Of a stretch of 64,000 nt of DNA, positions 42,779 to 51,447 are shown one piece after another. The stretch is from assembly GCA_964560135.1 (NCBI GenBank), contig CAZLKN010000001.1:1-64000 (forward strand). The letters run 5' to 3'. A program made the position numbers and the translations under genes. How positions within the stretch are numbered: the first letter of the stretch is position 1; every line of letters starts with the position of its first letter. Below the pieces are notes generated by a model. The model was not told the origin of the DNA. It saw nothing but the letters and a program-made list of their open reading frames with translations, and did not search any database. The DNA comes from CAZLKN01 sp964560135. GTDB taxonomy: Bacteria; Actinomycetota; JAICYB01.

Positions 42779-45382
42779 CTCCGCGTGTGGGCTGCGCTGC
42801 GATATGCCGATCCCCCAGGGGCAGCGGTCGAGCCACTCCATGAACTCTTCGGCGGGAAGCGGCCGGCAGATGTGGAATCCCTGGGCGAGATCGCAGCTCG
42901 TGAGCTCCATCAGACGGTCCAGCGTCTCTCGGGTCTCGACGCCTTCGACGACCGTCCGCAGCCCGAGGTTGTGACTGAGGTCCACGATCGATCGCACGAT
43001 GGTGGCGTCGTTCTCGTCGTCGGCCATCCCGGCAACGAACGACCGGTCGATCTTGATCTCGTGGATGGGCATCCTCCGGAGGTGGGAGAGCGATGAGTAT
43101 CCCGTACCGAAGTCGTCCACGCTCAGTCTGACGCCGGTCTCACCCAGCCGGTCCAGGAGCTCGACGGTCTCCCGGCGCCCGTCCATGAGCTCCGTCTCGG
43201 TGATCTCGAGTGTCAGGCGGTCGACGGGGAGGTTCGTCCCATCGAGTTGTTCCTGGACCCAGACGGGGAAGTTCGGATCGGAGAAGCTCGCTGCAGACAC
43301 GTTCACGGCCATCGACAGATCCAGACCGCTTGCGCGCCAGGCTGCGCACTGCTCGAGCGCGCGACGGATCACCCATGTCGTCAGCGGATGGATCAGTCCC
43401 GATGTGACGGCGAGCGGAAGGAACTCGCCTGGCGCCAGCAGGCCGTGCTGGGGGTGGTTCCAGCGGACGAGCGCCTCGACCCCCACGACCTGGCCCGACC
43501 GGAAGTCGATCTTGGGCTGGTAGTGGAGCGTGAGCTCGTTGCCGTTGATCGCGCGCCTGAGCTCGGACACCTCGGCCAGGCGTCTCCTGCTGTTCGGATC
43601 ATCGTCGGCCGACCAGAACGCCCACCGCGTCTGCATGCGCTTCGCTGCGTACATCGCGACGTCCGCCCGGTGCACCAGGGTCTCCGGGTCCGCAGCGTGT
43701 TCGGGGTACAGCGCGATCCCCATGCTGATCGTGGCCTGTACCTTCCGTCCGTCGATGGAGAAGGGCTGCTCGAGAACCGCCCGGATCCGGCTTGCTACGC
43801 GGATCATCTCCCCGCGGTCACCGGCGCCCGGGAGCAGGATCGCGAACTCGTCGCCGCCCAGTCTGGCCACCGTGTCCGTCTCCCGCAGCAGCTTCACCAG
43901 CCGTGCCCCCAGGTCCCGCAGGAGCTGGTCACCACCGCTGTGGCCGAGGGTGTCGTTGACGTCCTTGAACCGGTCGACGTCGAGGATGAAGATGGCTAGG
44001 CGGCTGCCGTCACGGCGTGCAAGCGCCAGACCGTGCTCCATGCGTTCGTAGAGCAGCGTCCGGTTGGCCAGACCGGTCAGCGGGTCGTGTAGCGCTTGGT
44101 GGCGGAGCGTCGCCTCGGCCTGCTTGCGGTCGGTCACGTCGTCGAAGGCGAGGCCGACGCACCGGTCGGGCAGGGGAAACAGCTTCACGGAGAACCGACG
44201 CGCGTTGCCCGCGGCATCGTCGAGCCGGACATCGTCCACGTGGATGCAGCTGTTCGACCTCACGACACGGGACCCGATGGACGGCAACCCGCGACGGCAG
44301 AGGTCCTCGAAGATCTCGTGGACACGGCGCCCGACGACGTCGGCCGGGGCCCTTCCGCTCAACTCCGACGCCGCCGGGTTGAGTGCGACGAGCCGGAAGC
44401 TCTCCTGATCGTCGGGATCGTCCAACTGCCAGACGTGCAGGCCCACCTGCATGTTCTCGAAGATGTCGGCGTACTGACGGATCCTCTCCTGCGCCTGCTT
44501 GCGGGCCGTGACATCGACCATCTCGCCGCGCAGCCAGATCACGGAGCCGTCGGGTGCGAGATCCACCTTCATGCTGTCCTCGAGCCACAGAACGGACCCG
44601 TCGGCGGCGATCATCCGGTACTCCACGGTCTGGTCGTACCCCTGCTCCATGGCGTCGAGGAACGCCTGGGCGGTGGGGACCAGGTCGCTGGGATGGATCT
44701 GGTCGAGCCAGAACCGGGGGTCTCCGAGCCAGGCCTCGGGAGGATGCCCGAGCAGCGACTCGATCTGCCGGCTCACGAAGGTGATGTGACGGGTCGCGGG
44801 ATCAGCTTCCCAGACCACGGCGTCAAGGCCGTCGACGAGGTTTGCGTAGCGCCGCCGGACGGAACGCTCGCGTTCGGCGATGGCGCCGATCGTGACGATG
44901 ACCGTCGGAGCGCAGATCAGATACGCCACGATGCCCGGCAGGGCGCTGTCCTGTCCCTGGATGACGGCGGCGAGAGCGAACCCCTGCACGGCAGCGACGG
45001 CGGTGGCGGCGACGGTCCGCCGGTCGATCAGGACGGTCATCAGCGCGAGATCGGCGAGGGACGCGAGGAGGACCGGCGTCCAGACGGCAGGGAAGAGCAC
45101 GACCACGCCGATCGCCATCGCTTGGTCGATGAAGGCTGTGACCGCCGGGAGCCGTCCGAGGCGCCTGGCCCACAGGTGCATCAGGAGGTCGACGGGAAGG
45201 ATGACGAAGAGGCACACGGCCGCGAGCCAGCCCCGGTTCGGTCCGACCTGCGGGATCAGCCCCGCCGCCGCTCCGAGCGCGACGATCGAGATGTGGCGGC
45301 ATCCGAACACGCGTGCCCACAGATGATCGGATCCCGCTTCCCGCGGCGAACCGTTGGCGTGCAGCGGCGAACGCAGACCCAC
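42707..45382 (-). CDS. Membrane PAS-PAS-GGDEF-EAL protein (c-di-GMP turnover)
   Basis: An 891-residue protein. The N-terminal part (about 25-155) holds four to five membrane helices. Two PAS domains follow (about 165-290 and 300-420). GGDEF comes next, with the intact site RLGGDEFAILLPG and an I-site RETD five residues before it. EAL is last (VEALVRW, EITETELM, DDFGTGYSS, IKIDRSF). Both synthesis and breakdown of c-di-GMP are possible. The last 24 or so residues come from sequence antisense to the Gfo/Idh gene. The GTG start at 45382 follows GGAAGGAG, a little far upstream. Confidence 0.93.
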   Translation of the reverse strand: MGLRSPLHANGSPREAGSDHLWARVFGCRHISIVALGAAAGLIPQVGPNRGWLAAVCLFVILPVDLLMHLWARRLGRLPAVTAFIDQAMAIGVVVLFPAVWTPVLLASLADLALMTVLIDRRTVAATAVAAVQGFALAAVIQGQDSALPGIVAYLICAPTVIVTIGAIAERERSVRRRYANLVDGLDAVVWEADPATRHITFVSRQIESLLGHPPEAWLGDPRFWLDQIHPSDLVPTAQAFLDAMEQGYDQTVEYRMIAADGSVLWLEDSMKVDLAPDGSVIWLRGEMVDVTARKQAQERIRQYADIFENMQVGLHVWQLDDPDDQESFRLVALNPAASELSGRAPADVVGRRVHEIFEDLCRRGLPSIGSRVVRSNSCIHVDDVRLDDAAGNARRFSVKLFPLPDRCVGLAFDDVTDRKQAEATLRHQALHDPLTGLANRTLLYERMEHGLALARRDGSRLAIFILDVDRFKDVNDTLGHSGGDQLLRDLGARLVKLLRETDTVARLGGDEFAILLPGAGDRGEMIRVASRIRAVLEQPFSIDGRKVQATISMGIALYPEHAADPETLVHRADVAMYAAKRMQTRWAFWSADDDPNSRRRLAEVSELRRAINGNELTLHYQPKIDFRSGQVVGVEALVRWNHPQHGLLAPGEFLPLAVTSGLIHPLTTWVIRRALEQCAAWRASGLDLSMAVNVSAASFSDPNFPVWVQEQLDGTNLPVDRLTLEITETELMDGRRETVELLDRLGETGVRLSVDDFGTGYSSLSHLRRMPIHEIKIDRSFVAGMADDENDATIVRSIVDLSHNLGLRTVVEGVETRETLDRLMELTSCDLAQGFHICRPLPAEEFMEWLDRCPWGIGISQRSPHAELQAQRPATIQRGPVRLGHQPVRG

Positions 45383-45495
45383 CCTGACTGTTCTCCTTCC
45401 TGCCCCCACCAGGCCGTTCGTCGGTGCACCACGGGTATCGGCACGGGCAGGCCGGACCTTTAGGGCATCGAGGACATGGCGCTCCGAAGAAGGGT

Positions 45496-47889
45496 TCAGG
45501 CCACGGTGTCGCTGTGCGTCAGCAGGCTGTCGACCTCGCTGGCCGGCAGCGGTCGGAACAGGTGGAAGCCCTGGACCACGTCGCACCCGATGCGGCGCAG
45601 GTACTGGAGCTGATCCATGGTCTCGACACCCTCGGCCACCACCTCGATACCGAGGTCCTGGGAGAGGTTGATGACGGAGCGGACGATCGCCATGTCCTCG
45701 GCGCTGTGCGTGAGGCCGGACACGAACGAGCGGTCGATCTTCAGGATGGAGAAGGGGAAGCGCTTCAGGTAGCTGAGGGACGAGTATCCGAGGCCGAAAT
45801 CATCGATCGCCAGGCGCACCCCCAGCGCGTGGATCTGCTCCGTCAGCTCGAGCATCGCCAGGTCGTCCCGCATCACCACGCTCTCCGTGACCTCCAGCAC
45901 CAGCGGCTGGCGCGGGCCCCCGTCGTTGAGGACGGCGGTCAGGTGGGCCATGAAGTCGTGTTGGCGCAGTTCCTTGGCCGACAGGTTCACGCAGATCGCC
46001 AGCGGCTCGTCGCCTTGTCCGTTCCAGATCTGGACCTGCCGGTAAGCCTGCTCCAGGACCCATCGACCCAGCGGGACGATCAGGCCTGTCTCCTCGGCCA
46101 GCGGGATGAACTCCGCGGGGAGCAGCCGCCCGCGTGCCGGATGTTCCCAGCGAACCAGCGCCTCGAGCCCTGCCATCCGCCCGGTCCGCAACGAGACCAG
46201 GGGCTGATACAGGAGCTCGAGTTCCCCGCCCCGGATGGCGCGTCGTAGTTCGGTCTCCATCTCCAGACGCCGCCGGGCTCGCGCGGTCATCTCCGAGCGG
46301 TACAGCTCCACCCGGCTCCCACCGAGCTCCTTGGCCCGGTACATGGCCAGATCGGCGTCCTGGATGAAGTCCCGGTCGCGATCCGAGGCGGGACCGTAGG
46401 CGATGCCGATCGACGCCGAGACGAACACGTCCCGGCCGTCGATCGAGAAGCGGTCCTGGAGCTCCTCGCACAGCCGCATGGCTGCCAGCACCGCGCCCTG
46501 TTCGCCGTCGACGCCCTCGACGAGCACGGTGAACTCGTCGCCGCCGAAGCGGGCGATCGTGTCCGCCGGGCGCAGGCACGCGGTGAGCCGGTCCGCCACC
46601 GCTCGCAGGAGCTCGTCCCCGACGTCGTGCCCGAGGCTGTCGTTGACCTTCTTGAAGTGGTCGAGGTCGAGGAAGAGCACGGCGATAGCGCCCGGGCTCC
46701 GGGCTTTGCGCTCCAGGCAGTGGTTGAGGCGGTCGAGGAAAAGGGCGCGGTTCGGAAGCCCGGTCAGCGCGTCGTGGAAGGCCTGGTGGGTGAGCGTCTC
46801 CTCGAAGGCCCGGCGCTCGGTGAACCTGCGGGCCACGGTGAGCGCCGCGCCCGCCTGGAGGGCGAGCAGCTCGAGACACTCCACCTCGTCGGCCGAGACG
46901 ATCCGGTCGTTCCGGGTCCCTGCGACCAGAACCGCCACCAGCTCACCCGCGGACCAGATCGGGGTCGCGATGACCGTCCGGTAGCCGAGCTCGCGGATCG
47001 CCGGGATGCCCTTGTGCCATGCCGCATAGTCACCGACCACCACCGTCATCTGCCGTCGGTAGGCGAGGCCCGCGATCCCCGTGTCGAACGGATGATCGGC
47101 GGCATAGCCTTCAGGGAGGCCGCGGGGATGCATCACGCGATACCTGGCGCTGCGCTCGTCGAACAGACAGATCTCGGTGCCGTCGAAGCCGATCGCCACC
47201 GTCGCCTCGGCCACCGAGTCGAGGACCTTGCCCACCTCCGGACTGGTCATGCTGCGGCTCGCCGCGGCGACGATGCCGAGGAGTTCGGCCCGGCGCTCTG
47301 AACCTTCGACGACGACGCCGTAGGCGTCCACCTGCTTGCGGAGGTTACGGGCCAGATAGCCGCTCGCGAGGGCGACGATCAGGATGATCCCGAGGCGGTA
47401 GGACACTGATTCGGGACGGAGGGTGACCGCGTCGTGGACCTGTGAGGCGGCGAACTCACGGACCGGATACAGGAACGCGATCGCGCCCCAGGTGAGCATC
47501 GCTCCGCGCAGGCCACCGCGTAGCGCGCCCTCGAGTGGCGGTATCACCAGAAGCGCCCAGAGTGCGCCGGTCGGGTCGAAGGCGAAGATCCAGGTGATCG
47601 CGAAGATGATGAGGACGTCGGCCACGAGTTCGAGGCTGCCGATCCGCTGGAGGGTCTTCGGGTCGCGGAACCGCCGCCCGTACAACGAGAGGACGTTGAC
47701 GGCCGTCAGGGCGGCGGCGACGCCCAGCGCGGTCGCGAGCTTCGGGAAGGGCACCGAGATCCCGGCGGGAGGACGGTAGAAGGTGAACTGGACGATGGCG
47801 AAGGGAACCGCCAGCCAGCGGACGCGGCGCATCGCGGCATCCGTCGACAGGAGCTCGTCTCTCAGACGGGTTCCATGTGGCGACCTCAC
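45496..47889 (-). CDS. Membrane GAF-GGDEF-EAL protein (c-di-GMP turnover)
   Basis: A 797-residue protein with about six N-terminal membrane helices (25-190) and a GAF domain (about 205-355, with GTEICLFDERSARYRVM). GGDEF follows, with site RFGGDEFTVLVEG and I-site RPAD five residues before. EAL is last (LEALVRW, EVTESVVM, DDFGLGYSS, LKIDRSF). It lies in tandem with the PAS-containing paralog but with a different sensor, suggesting two inputs to one second messenger. GTG start with GGGGGAG upstream. Confidence 0.93.
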   Translation of the reverse strand: MRSPHGTRLRDELLSTDAAMRRVRWLAVPFAIVQFTFYRPPAGISVPFPKLATALGVAAALTAVNVLSLYGRRFRDPKTLQRIGSLELVADVLIIFAITWIFAFDPTGALWALLVIPPLEGALRGGLRGAMLTWGAIAFLYPVREFAASQVHDAVTLRPESVSYRLGIILIVALASGYLARNLRKQVDAYGVVVEGSERRAELLGIVAAASRSMTSPEVGKVLDSVAEATVAIGFDGTEICLFDERSARYRVMHPRGLPEGYAADHPFDTGIAGLAYRRQMTVVVGDYAAWHKGIPAIRELGYRTVIATPIWSAGELVAVLVAGTRNDRIVSADEVECLELLALQAGAALTVARRFTERRAFEETLTHQAFHDALTGLPNRALFLDRLNHCLERKARSPGAIAVLFLDLDHFKKVNDSLGHDVGDELLRAVADRLTACLRPADTIARFGGDEFTVLVEGVDGEQGAVLAAMRLCEELQDRFSIDGRDVFVSASIGIAYGPASDRDRDFIQDADLAMYRAKELGGSRVELYRSEMTARARRRLEMETELRRAIRGGELELLYQPLVSLRTGRMAGLEALVRWEHPARGRLLPAEFIPLAEETGLIVPLGRWVLEQAYRQVQIWNGQGDEPLAICVNLSAKELRQHDFMAHLTAVLNDGGPRQPLVLEVTESVVMRDDLAMLELTEQIHALGVRLAIDDFGLGYSSLSYLKRFPFSILKIDRSFVSGLTHSAEDMAIVRSVINLSQDLGIEVVAEGVETMDQLQYLRRIGCDVVQGFHLFRPLPASEVDSLLTHSDTVA

Positions 47890-48021
47890 CGGCTCCCCCG
47901 TTCCTGGTCGACGTCGACTTGTCCGGATATCCCATCGGAACGTCCGGATCCGGATCGCCGGTTGCTCCCCTGAACGGACATAACGGACGAACCGGGTCGC
48001 ATCCCCCGGAGGCGCCTCGGA

Positions 48022-48426
48022 TCACTCGTCCTCGCCGCGCTCGAACCCGAGCGCGAGCGAGTTGATGCACCAGCGCTGACCCGTCGGTTGCGGGCCGTCG
48101 TCGAAGACGTGCCCGAGGTGCGATCCGCATCTGCGACACAGCACCTCTTTGCGGATCATCCCGTGGCTGGTGTCCTGCCGGAGCTCCACGGTCTCCTCGG
48201 AGGCGGGGGACCAGAAGCTCGGCCAGCCCGACCCCGAATCGAACTTGGCGTCCGAGGCGAAGAGCTCCGCCCCGCACGCGGCGCAGTGGTAGGTGCCCTG
48301 CTCGTGGTTGTGCAGCAGTTCGCCGCTGAACGCGGGTTCGGTGCCGTGACCGCGCAGGATCGCGTAGCGGTCGGGCGGGAGGGTCTCCCGCCACTCCTCC
48401 TCGCTTCGTTCCACCTCGCGTGTCAT
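48022..48426 (-). CDS. msrB: Peptide-methionine (R)-S-oxide reductase
   Basis: MsrB repairs the R form of oxidised methionine in proteins. The 134-residue protein has the two zinc CxxC pairs (CAAC and CRRC), the substrate motif GSGWPSFW and the catalytic Cys in RWCINSLAL. TAGGCT (48440-48435) lies eight bases before the ATG, followed by GAGGAG. The 132 bases between msrB and the downstream GGDEF-EAL gene hold three TCCGGAT copies (about 47928-47960) but no gene. Confidence 0.96.
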   Translation of the reverse strand: MTREVERSEEEWRETLPPDRYAILRGHGTEPAFSGELLHNHEQGTYHCAACGAELFASDAKFDSGSGWPSFWSPASEETVELRQDTSHGMIRKEVLCRRCGSHLGHVFDDGPQPTGQRWCINSLALGFERGEDE

Positions 48427-48534
48427 CGCTCCTCAGCCTACCGGCCGCGCGGCGCCCAGGCGCCCTCTTGTTCGAAGATGTCCCCACGGGTATCGTTTTC
48501 CTCCGGGAGATCGGCCGAAGGGGAAGGATCCGAG

Positions 48535-49551
48535 GTGGCCACAGGCGACATCCACGACGCCGAAGACGTCGCACGCCACGACGTCGAAGACGTCGCACGC
48601 CAGACGCGCACGTATTCGCAGTGGTCCTCCACCAAGGGGCTGCGTACCGACATCCTCCCTTGGCGCCTCTGGGAGAAGGCCAAGCGGCTCCCATGGGACC
48701 CGGCGCAGATCGACTTCTCGCAGGACGCGAAGGACTGGGACACGCTCGACGAGGAACAGCGCGTCACCGTGGCCGGGCTCGCGCGTGGCTTCATGGTCGG
48801 TGAAGAGGGGGTCACGCTCGACATCCTCCCGCTCATCCTGGCCACCGCCGACGAGGGACGCTGTGAGGAGACGATGTTCCTCACCACCTTCGCCATGGAG
48901 GAGGCCACGCACGTCGACTTCTTCCACCGCTGGTTCAAGGCCGTCGACGTCGACCCCGTCGGGATGGAGCACCTCGCACGGCGGCGGATGGTCGAACGGG
49001 GGGTGGAGCCCCCGGACTGGGAGCGCCCGAACGGACTGTTCGAGTTCGGGCTCCCGCGCGTGATGCGACGTCTGCTCGTGGACCGTTCCCCGGAGGCCTT
49101 CCTCGACGCAGGCGTCACGTACAACCAGTTCGTGGAGGGCTGCCTGGCCATCGCCGGGTACCGGATGTGGGCGCAGATGTTCTCCTCCTTCGGCGTCTTC
49201 CCCGGCCTCCAGGAGGGTCTGCGGTACGTGCAGCGCGATGAACGGCGGCACATCGCCTACGGCACCTACCTGTGCCGGCGCATCATCGCCGCCCATCCCG
49301 AGACCTTCGAGTTCGGTCGGGACCGTCTGTACCGGCTCCGGGACGGCTACATCGAGAGCGTCCCCGGGGGCGCCGGCGACGCCCTGAACGGGGACAGCCC
49401 GCCGAACCCGTTCGCCCCGTTCATCCAGACCGTCATCAAGCAGGTGGACCGGCGTGTGCAGGTGCTCGAGCGCGCCAAAGGGCTGACATCCGAGGAGGCA
49501 GAACGCGGGGCGGGGGCCGAGGAGGCCGAGGTCGAACTGGAGGCGGTGTAG
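48535..49551 (+). CDS. R2-like ligand-binding oxidase
   Basis: A ferritin-fold protein related to ribonucleotide reductase R2. The R2lox type has a Mn/Fe cofactor and a bound fatty-acid-like ligand. Metal ligands appear in MVGEEGVTLD, EEATHVDFF (E-x2-H) and DERRHIAYG (E-x2-H). The 338-residue length and overall pattern fit R2lox (as in Mycobacterium Rv0233) rather than NrdF; no NrdE partner is nearby. The physiological role is unknown, possibly lipid oxidation. The N-terminus contains a tandem octad (DAEDVARH/DVEDVARQ). GTG 48535 follows GGGAAGGA. Confidence 0.88.
   Translation: MATGDIHDAEDVARHDVEDVARQTRTYSQWSSTKGLRTDILPWRLWEKAKRLPWDPAQIDFSQDAKDWDTLDEEQRVTVAGLARGFMVGEEGVTLDILPLILATADEGRCEETMFLTTFAMEEATHVDFFHRWFKAVDVDPVGMEHLARRRMVERGVEPPDWERPNGLFEFGLPRVMRRLLVDRSPEAFLDAGVTYNQFVEGCLAIAGYRMWAQMFSSFGVFPGLQEGLRYVQRDERRHIAYGTYLCRRIIAAHPETFEFGRDRLYRLRDGYIESVPGGAGDALNGDSPPNPFAPFIQTVIKQVDRRVQVLERAKGLTSEEAERGAGAEEAEVELEAV
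48556..48603 (+). repeat. 24-bp tandem repeat in the R2lox N-terminus
   Basis: Two copies (48556-48579 and 48580-48603) differ at two positions and encode DAEDVARH and DVEDVARQ. The repeat preserves the frame and lies before the conserved fold. A recent duplication of a disordered segment is likely. Confidence 0.8.
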
Positions 49552-49594
49552 CTTTCGTGTCGCGCCGGACGGCGATCCGGTCCATCATCGAGGG

Positions 49595-50449
49595 ATGACC
49601 GATGCGCTGTGTCTGCTCACCGTCCACGCCCATCCCGACGACGAAGCGTCGAAGGGTGCGGGCACGGTCGCCAGGTACGCCGCCGAGGGCGTGCGCACCG
49701 TTCTCGTCTGCTGCACCGGTGGGGAGGCCGGGGACATCCTGAACCCGGCCATGGATCGGCCCGATGTCCGGGCCTGCCTGCCGCAGATCCGGCGTGAGGA
49801 GCTGAAGCACGCCGCGGCGATCATCGGATACTCGAACATCGTGACCCTCGACTACAAGGACTCGGGCATGCCGGGGACCCCGCACAACGACGACCCCGAG
49901 TGCTTCGCGCAGGCCGACTTCCGGGAGGCGGTCGGACGGCTGGTGACCGCGATCCGGCGTGAGCGGCCGCAGGTGATCGTGACCTACTCCGACGACCAGC
50001 GCGGGTACCCGCATCCTGACCACCTGCGGGTGCACGACATCTCGATGCACGCCTTCGACGTGGCCGGGGATCCCGATGCCTACACCTGGGCGGGTCCCCC
50101 GTGGCAGCCGGCGAAGCTCTACTACATCGTGTGGTCGCGGGCGCGCATGCTCGCTACGCACGAGAAGTTCAACGAGCTCGGCCTGGAGAGCCCGTTCGAC
50201 GAGCGCTGGTTCGACCGGCCAGACCAGGATGGCCGGATCTCCACCCGCGTCGACGTCGGCGAATGGATGCACGTCCGCAGCGAGGCGCTGCGGGCACACG
50301 CCACCCAGATCGACCCCGCGTCACCCTTCTGGTTCGGGCTCCCGCCCGAAGCCGCCCGCGAGGCCTACCCCTACGACGACTACATCCTTGCCCGAGGGCT
50401 CGTGGACGCACCCAACCCGGAGGACGACCTGTTCGCAGGACTCCGCTGA
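49595..50449 (+). CDS. mca: Mycothiol S-conjugate amidase
   Basis: Mca cleaves mycothiol S-conjugates so that toxins leave as mercapturic acids. The 284-residue LmbE-like zinc hydrolase has HAHPDDEASKG near the N-terminus (zinc ligands H, D; Lys after DDE as in Mca rather than MshB) and YPHPDHLRVHD, which contains the third zinc His. It indicates that the host makes mycothiol, a thiol of Actinobacteria. No Shine-Dalgarno at good spacing is visible. Confidence 0.92.
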   Translation: MTDALCLLTVHAHPDDEASKGAGTVARYAAEGVRTVLVCCTGGEAGDILNPAMDRPDVRACLPQIRREELKHAAAIIGYSNIVTLDYKDSGMPGTPHNDDPECFAQADFREAVGRLVTAIRRERPQVIVTYSDDQRGYPHPDHLRVHDISMHAFDVAGDPDAYTWAGPPWQPAKLYYIVWSRARMLATHEKFNELGLESPFDERWFDRPDQDGRISTRVDVGEWMHVRSEALRAHATQIDPASPFWFGLPPEAAREAYPYDDYILARGLVDAPNPEDDLFAGLR

Positions 50450-50535
50450 GGAGCAGCCGCGTCCGCCCCGCGCGCGGTGACCGGCCGGGTGTTTGAAGGT
50501 CGCCCGATCGTGGTACGGAGAGGGGACCGGAAGTC

Positions 50536-50608
50536 GGGGATCGCGGTTCGCCGAAGCGCCTGCCTCGTAGCACCCCCCCGCGGCGCTCACGATCGGACCG
50601 CGATCCCC
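50536..50608. terminator. Long hairpin between convergent mca and the arginine dihydrolase gene
   Basis: Perfect 12-base arms (50536-50547 and 50597-50608) enclose 49 bases that include a run of seven C. It sits between two gene 3' ends in a 167-base gap, so a bidirectional terminator is the simplest reading. No gene is seen in the gap. Confidence 0.5.
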
Positions 50609-50616
50609 GCTCCGTC

Positions 50617-51447
50617 TCAAGGGCCCCCGAGCCGGACGTCGAGGGCCAGGGTGAGGCAGCGCACCCCGCCCCCGGCTTTCAGGAACTGGTCCACCGGTGA
50701 CACGACGGTCTCGAAGCCCGCGCGGCGCAGCTCGGCGTCCAGGCGCGCCGTGCATGCCGGCATCACCACGGTCCGTCCGACCACGACCGAGTTCGCGCAG
50801 AAGGCCTCGGCCTCCCCGGCCTCGAGCACGATCGGCTCCGGGACGAGGCTGCGGACGACGTCGCGGCCATAACGGTCCCAGGCATCGGGGACGACGAGAG
50901 CCCGCCGCTCGTCGAGGGGGCAGAAGGTGAGATCGAGGTGGTAGTAACGGGGATCCACCAGCTCGACGGACAGCACTTCTACGCCGAGCGTGGCCGCCAG
51001 GGAGGTGTGGGCGTCGAAGTCCGACCGGATCCGGTAGCCGGCCACCACGCGATCGCCGAAGGGCAGGGCATCGCCGGCCCCCTCGAAGAACGGACCGCTC
51101 GGCAGCTCCTCGATGCGCGAGGCTCGTTCGCGGAACCACTCGGTGAAGTGTTTCTCCTCGCCGGTACGCTCGGGATGACGGAAGCGGCTGGGCACGAAGA
51201 TCTCGCCGTCGACCATCCCGGCGTTGGCGGTGAAGACCATGTCCGGCAGGCCGTCGACCGGATCCACGACCTCGATCTCGGCCCCCGCGCCCCGGAGGGT
51301 GTCGACGAGCGCCGTCCACTGGCGCATCGACTCGTCGGGGTCGGCCTGGACCTCCCGGTGCATCCACGGGTTGATCTCGTACAGCACCCCGAAGTGCCGC
51401 GCGGGGCACATCAGGTACCGGCGTCCCCAGGGCAGCGCGTCGGTCAT
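50617..51447 (-). CDS. Arginine dihydrolase-like amidinotransferase-fold enzyme (ArgZ/AgrE N-domain type)
   Basis: A 276-residue guanidine-group-modifying enzyme. The N-terminal motif YLMCPARHFGVLYEINPWM is the pattern of the cyanobacterial arginine dihydrolase ArgZ/AgrE. Candidate catalytic residues are Asn26, Asn75 (PDMVFTANAG, where DDAH/ADI relatives have Asp), His170 (YYHLDLTFCP) and Cys264 (GGGVRCLTL). ArgZ turns arginine into ornithine, ammonia and CO2. The gene overlaps the upstream ornithine-cyclodeaminase-like gene as ATGA, matching the two halves of AgrE. Dimethylargininase is the main alternative. Confidence 0.8.
   Translation of the reverse strand: MTDALPWGRRYLMCPARHFGVLYEINPWMHREVQADPDESMRQWTALVDTLRGAGAEIEVVDPVDGLPDMVFTANAGMVDGEIFVPSRFRHPERTGEEKHFTEWFRERASRIEELPSGPFFEGAGDALPFGDRVVAGYRIRSDFDAHTSLAATLGVEVLSVELVDPRYYHLDLTFCPLDERRALVVPDAWDRYGRDVVRSLVPEPIVLEAGEAEAFCANSVVVGRTVVMPACTARLDAELRRAGFETVVSPVDQFLKAGGGVRCLTLALDVRLGGP

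Noticed and set aside
47890..48021. TCCGGAT copies between msrB and the GGDEF-EAL gene as an operator array
   Set aside because: Three copies with uneven spacing in GC-rich DNA; not enough symmetry or conservation to call a site.
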